Origin: Aulosira sp. FACHB-615
GTDB lineage: Bacteria; Cyanobacteriota; Cyanobacteriia; Cyanobacteriales; Nostocaceae
NCBI RefSeq assembly: GCF_014698045.1
Contig: NZ_JACJSE010000001.1
Coordinates: forward strand, 310,001-374,000
Direction of reading: 5' to 3'
DNA: 64,000 nucleotides
The position numbers and the translations under genes were made by a program. The notes under the pieces were generated by a model. It saw nothing but the letters and a program-made list of their open reading frames with translations. It was not told where the DNA came from and made no database searches. The number at the start of each line of letters is the position of its first letter. Position 1 is the first letter of the stretch. This document shows positions 61,204 through 64,000 of this stretch, piece by piece.

Positions 61204-62454
61204 TTAACTGATAGATTTATAGCTGGAAGTCACTAACTGACTGTCTGCAACTCTGCGTCTTCTGTGATTTTTTTTATTCCCCTGGCGTAAGTCCTGATAA
61301 CGGCGAATTTGCTTACCAACTAATAGCAACCGCGCCACTTGTTCCGCCGCATTAGTTAATAAAGTTGCAGTTTGAGAAATCGCCTCATTTAATTGACAAG
61401 GATGAGTCAAAATACTATTGAAATAATCAATTCCTTGTTGAAAATTAATTTCTGCGCCTTCGCCAATTGTCCCAACTAATGCAATCACTGGTAATTGATA
61501 ACGCTTGGCACGTTTAGCAACTTCCGCCGGAATTTTACCCCGTGGCGTTTGAAAATCAATGCAACCTTCTGCTGTAATTACTAAATCAGCTTGAGGAATT
61601 AAATTATCTAATTCCAAATACTGCATCACAATATCGTAGCGTGGGTGTAATGTCGCGCCAATTAAAGCGTGTAAGCCCGTACCCAAACCACCAGAAGCAC
61701 CACTACCAGCCATTTCTCGCACATCTAAACCTAAATCTGCTTTGATAACCGCCGCATAGTGTTCTAACGCAAAAGCCATTTGTTCTACCGTTTCAGCAGA
61801 TGCGCCTTTTTGAGGGCCGAAAACTCTCGCCACGCCTTTCTCTCCACACAAAAGATTATGCCAATTGCAAGCAACATCAATCTCGACTTGATTTAAACGA
61901 CAGTCCTTGGCAGATAAATCTATGCGTTGGAGTTTAACTAATTCACTACAACCCAAACCTAACTCATTACCATTGTTATCTAGCAACTTCACACCCAAAG
62001 CTTGCGCCATTCCCGCACCACCATCGTTTGTGCCAGAGTCGCCACAGCCGACTAAAATACGTTCAGCACCAGCATCTAAAGCAGCCTTAATTAACTCACC
62101 TACTCCATAAGTCGTGGTTATCATGGGATTTCGCATATCGGTAGGTACAAGCCGCAACCCAGCCGCCGCCGCCATTTCTAAGACTGCGGTTTTTTTCATA
62201 GTTCCACCCAAAAAGCCAAAGTGAGATTGTACTTTTTGTCCTACAGGGCCAGTTACTTCCAAGTGATGCAAGGTTCCGCCTGTGGCTGCAACTAAGGTTT
62301 TGGTAAAGCCTTCACCGCCATCTACTAAAGGTGCTTTGCAAATATTTACATCGGGTATAACTCTGGCGATACCTGTAGCAATACAGTCAGCGACTTGTTC
62401 TGCATCAAGACTTTCTTTAAATCCAGAAGGAGCGATTAAAATGTTTAGTGTCAT
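61204..62454 (-). CDS. Glycerate kinase, GlxK family
   Basis: 416 residues. Phosphorylates glycerate, in salvage of photorespiratory glycolate. Motifs: LIAPSGFKESLDAEQVADCI, PLVDGGEGFTKTLVAATGGT, ILVGCGDSGTNDGGAGMAQA, GASGGLGTGLHALIGATLHP and ITAEGCIDFQTPRGKIPAEV. The family usually runs ~370-380 residues; the last ~30 residues here (from about RYQDLRQGNKKNHRRRRVAD) are basic and unlike the body, and the DNA there starts with CAGGACTTACGCCAG, the terminus of the GGACTTACG elements. Likely an element fragment has extended the C-terminus. Confidence 0.92.
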   Translation of the reverse strand: MTLNILIAPSGFKESLDAEQVADCIATGIARVIPDVNICKAPLVDGGEGFTKTLVAATGGTLHHLEVTGPVGQKVQSHFGFLGGTMKKTAVLEMAAAAGLRLVPTDMRNPMITTTYGVGELIKAALDAGAERILVGCGDSGTNDGGAGMAQALGVKLLDNNGNELGLGCSELVKLQRIDLSAKDCRLNQVEIDVACNWHNLLCGEKGVARVFGPQKGASAETVEQMAFALEHYAAVIKADLGLDVREMAGSGASGGLGTGLHALIGATLHPRYDIVMQYLELDNLIPQADLVITAEGCIDFQTPRGKIPAEVAKRAKRYQLPVIALVGTIGEGAEINFQQGIDYFNSILTHPCQLNEAISQTATLLTNAAEQVARLLLVGKQIRRYQDLRQGNKKNHRRRRVADSQLVTSSYKSIS

Positions 62455-62519
62455 TATTAATTTCCTGCGGCAAACCAGCCGCTTTTTTTGTCGTTAAATT
62501 TAGAGAGATGGGGAAGAAT

Positions 62520-63983
62520 TTAGAGAGATAATCCTACCCAACGCCACCAGGTGTAATAAAACAGCAGAATTAAAGCCAAGTGAATCACAATCATTACTGA
62601 ACTTAACCGGAGTAAATCTGTTGGTTTAAAACCTTCGTCGGCATCTTGATAAACCATTAATGCTTTAGAACTGACAGGAAAAGTTAGGCAATAGTCCATC
62701 CCCAAAGTGCTGAGAAATAAGACAGCAACAGGATTGATATTTAAACTGTTAGCGAGGTAAAGCAACGGTGGTACTAAAGCTGCTGCCCTAGCGGTGTGAG
62801 AAGTCATATATATGTGGGAAGTGAGAGAAATAATGGCAATTAGTAGCAAAATTAAGAAGTGAGATTTGGCGCTGTTGATGTCACTAAATTGAAAAATATT
62901 ATTAATCAACCATCCCGAAGCACCAGAACTGATTAATGCTTTGCCTAATACTAAAGTTGCACCGACAAAAATAATCAAATTCCAGGAAACAGCTTTGACA
63001 GCATCTTTCCATTTAATCACTCCAAAGTTCGGCGCGGTGAGAATCATGGCACCGATGACGGTGACGGTAGCTATTTCTAAACCATGCCATTGTTCTGTTA
63101 GCCACAGTGCCAACATTAACAAAACAACCCATAATGTTTGGCGTTCTGGTGGAGATAAAGGTTTTGTTTGTAAACATTCCACATTTAATTTTTGTTGCAG
63201 GCGTTGTTTGTCTAAAAACAACCGCATAATTACCCAACAAGAGGCGTAACTAGCAACAACTCCAAAAGGTAAGCCATAAAGTAACCACTGACTAAAAGAA
63301 ATACTGGTATTAGAAATTTCTTTTAGTAAATCTTGGGCGACTAAATGGGAGCCTGCGCCTGTGAGCGAAACGATTGTAGAGACTAGAATTACAGTGGGCA
63401 TTAAGAGTGCGATCGCCTGACGAGTTCGTTGATCGTCTGTAGCATTGGCGACACTACGATAAATCGGATGGGTAACAGCAGCACGTCCCGAAGTCGAGGG
63501 AATTAAAAAAGATAGGGGAATTAAAACTGTAGTTAATAGCCAAAATAAACTGCTAACATTATGTGCTTTTGCTGCCACTATTTGAGTCAGTCTTGTGGCT
63601 AAACCTGTTTGCTTAACTGCACCTCCTAAAATAAACGCCCCTATCATTAACCAAACAACATCAGACCCCAAAGACTCAAAAAACTGTTCTTGAGAAATGC
63701 TTCCGGTTAATAGCAGCAATAGCACAGAAAATAAAGCCACATAACCAGCATTAATTGAAGTCGTTGACCACAAAATGACTGCTAGGAGAAAGACAAATAT
63801 AGTCAACCTTCCTGGTATAGATAAACCCTGCGGTAAAAAGACTACTACTCCAGATAGAGATGTTAAAAATAGTGTTACGAGTGACTTAATTTGCCAACGG
63901 TTGGAAATGCGAAAAAATTTACTAAGTCTCACTAATAAATTATTTATCGGGATACCCTTGTGTTGATTTACAGGTAGTTTCAT
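62520..63983 (-). CDS. SLC13/DASS-type anion transporter
   Basis: 487 residues with about 12 membrane helices. The pattern LMIGAFILGGAVKQTGLATR and IPSTSGRAAVTHPIYRSVAN, plus TSHTARAAALVPPLLYLANS (a second copy of the SNxA/T-type hairpin) fits the divalent anion:Na+ symporter superfamily (dicarboxylate or sulfate). Substrate unknown. The 65-bp gap to the glycerate kinase suggests an operon, so a carboxylate such as glycolate, glycerate or a dicarboxylate is possible, as an inference. Confidence 0.85.
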   Translation of the reverse strand: MKLPVNQHKGIPINNLLVRLSKFFRISNRWQIKSLVTLFLTSLSGVVVFLPQGLSIPGRLTIFVFLLAVILWSTTSINAGYVALFSVLLLLLTGSISQEQFFESLGSDVVWLMIGAFILGGAVKQTGLATRLTQIVAAKAHNVSSLFWLLTTVLIPLSFLIPSTSGRAAVTHPIYRSVANATDDQRTRQAIALLMPTVILVSTIVSLTGAGSHLVAQDLLKEISNTSISFSQWLLYGLPFGVVASYASCWVIMRLFLDKQRLQQKLNVECLQTKPLSPPERQTLWVVLLMLALWLTEQWHGLEIATVTVIGAMILTAPNFGVIKWKDAVKAVSWNLIIFVGATLVLGKALISSGASGWLINNIFQFSDINSAKSHFLILLLIAIISLTSHIYMTSHTARAAALVPPLLYLANSLNINPVAVLFLSTLGMDYCLTFPVSSKALMVYQDADEGFKPTDLLRLSSVMIVIHLALILLFYYTWWRWVGLSL

Positions 63984-64000
63984 GTTCTAGGTTTTGCTGA

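Overview
The window is a stretch of a filamentous, probably heterocyst-forming cyanobacterial chromosome (Nostoc/Anabaena/Calothrix type). The evidence is direct: oxygenic photosynthesis genes (psbO, psbEFLJ with ycf48 and rubredoxin, psaI, ndhCKJ, an FtsH protease), very frequent HIP1 octamers (GCGATCGC), the psbO-sigF neighbourhood seen in Nostocales, a biliverdin-type cyanobacterial phytochrome with its response regulator, and many short tandem repeats and small inverted-repeat elements in the spacers. All calls come from reading the sequence and remembered family features; no database search was run.

Layout. 1-7.3 kb: a two-gene cassette of a P-loop ATPase and a giant STAND ATPase with 14 WD40 repeats. 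7.4-12.1 kb: a small hypothetical gene, psbO, sigF, a lipoprotein and a small partner. 12.4-16.3 kb: a 1200-residue acidic repeat protein and the tiny psaI. 16.6-18.9 kb (minus): rubA-ycf48-psbE-psbF-psbL-psbJ, divergent from ndhC-ndhK-ndhJ (19.1-20.7 kb). 20.9-24.0 kb: a second ATPase cassette whose partner carries TPR repeats. 24.0-25.1 kb: a 63-bp tandem repeat and a PIN/Phd-like toxin-antitoxin pair. 25.4-31 kb: small acidic protein, TrmH-type methyltransferase, tRNA-Leu(CAG), murA, M48 protease, DUF3370 protein. 31.1-36.9 kb: phytochrome, response regulator and hybrid kinase. 37.1-37.9 kb: two overlapping RelE/ParE-like genes. 38.1-46.1 kb: housekeeping and hypothetical genes including csaB and a repeat-invaded recJ. 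46.5-54.7 kb: PEP-CTERM protein, cobS, tgt, aminotransferase IV, ftsH, WD40 protein. 54.9-61.0 kb: orphan Zn/Mn-binding lipoprotein with a Zur-like box, a two-component pair, a PepSY-like lipoprotein, an SLH porin and a lone receiver. 61.2-64 kb: glycerate kinase and an SLC13-type transporter.

The most interesting signal is that the two cassettes at 0.9-7.3 kb and 20.9-24.0 kb are built on the same plan. Each has a ~430-440-residue ATPase followed by a protein that starts with the same ~190-residue domain and then diverges, into TPR-like helices+STAND+TM+WD40 in one case and KLC-type TPRs in the other. This looks like a modular signalling or conflict system with a constant ATPase/adaptor core and a swappable sensor or effector arm. 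A second theme is small mobile-like elements: a ~140-bp family placed directly after stop codons and inside the phytochrome operon, a family with GGACTTAC termini, and short repeats that have entered the recJ coding sequence.
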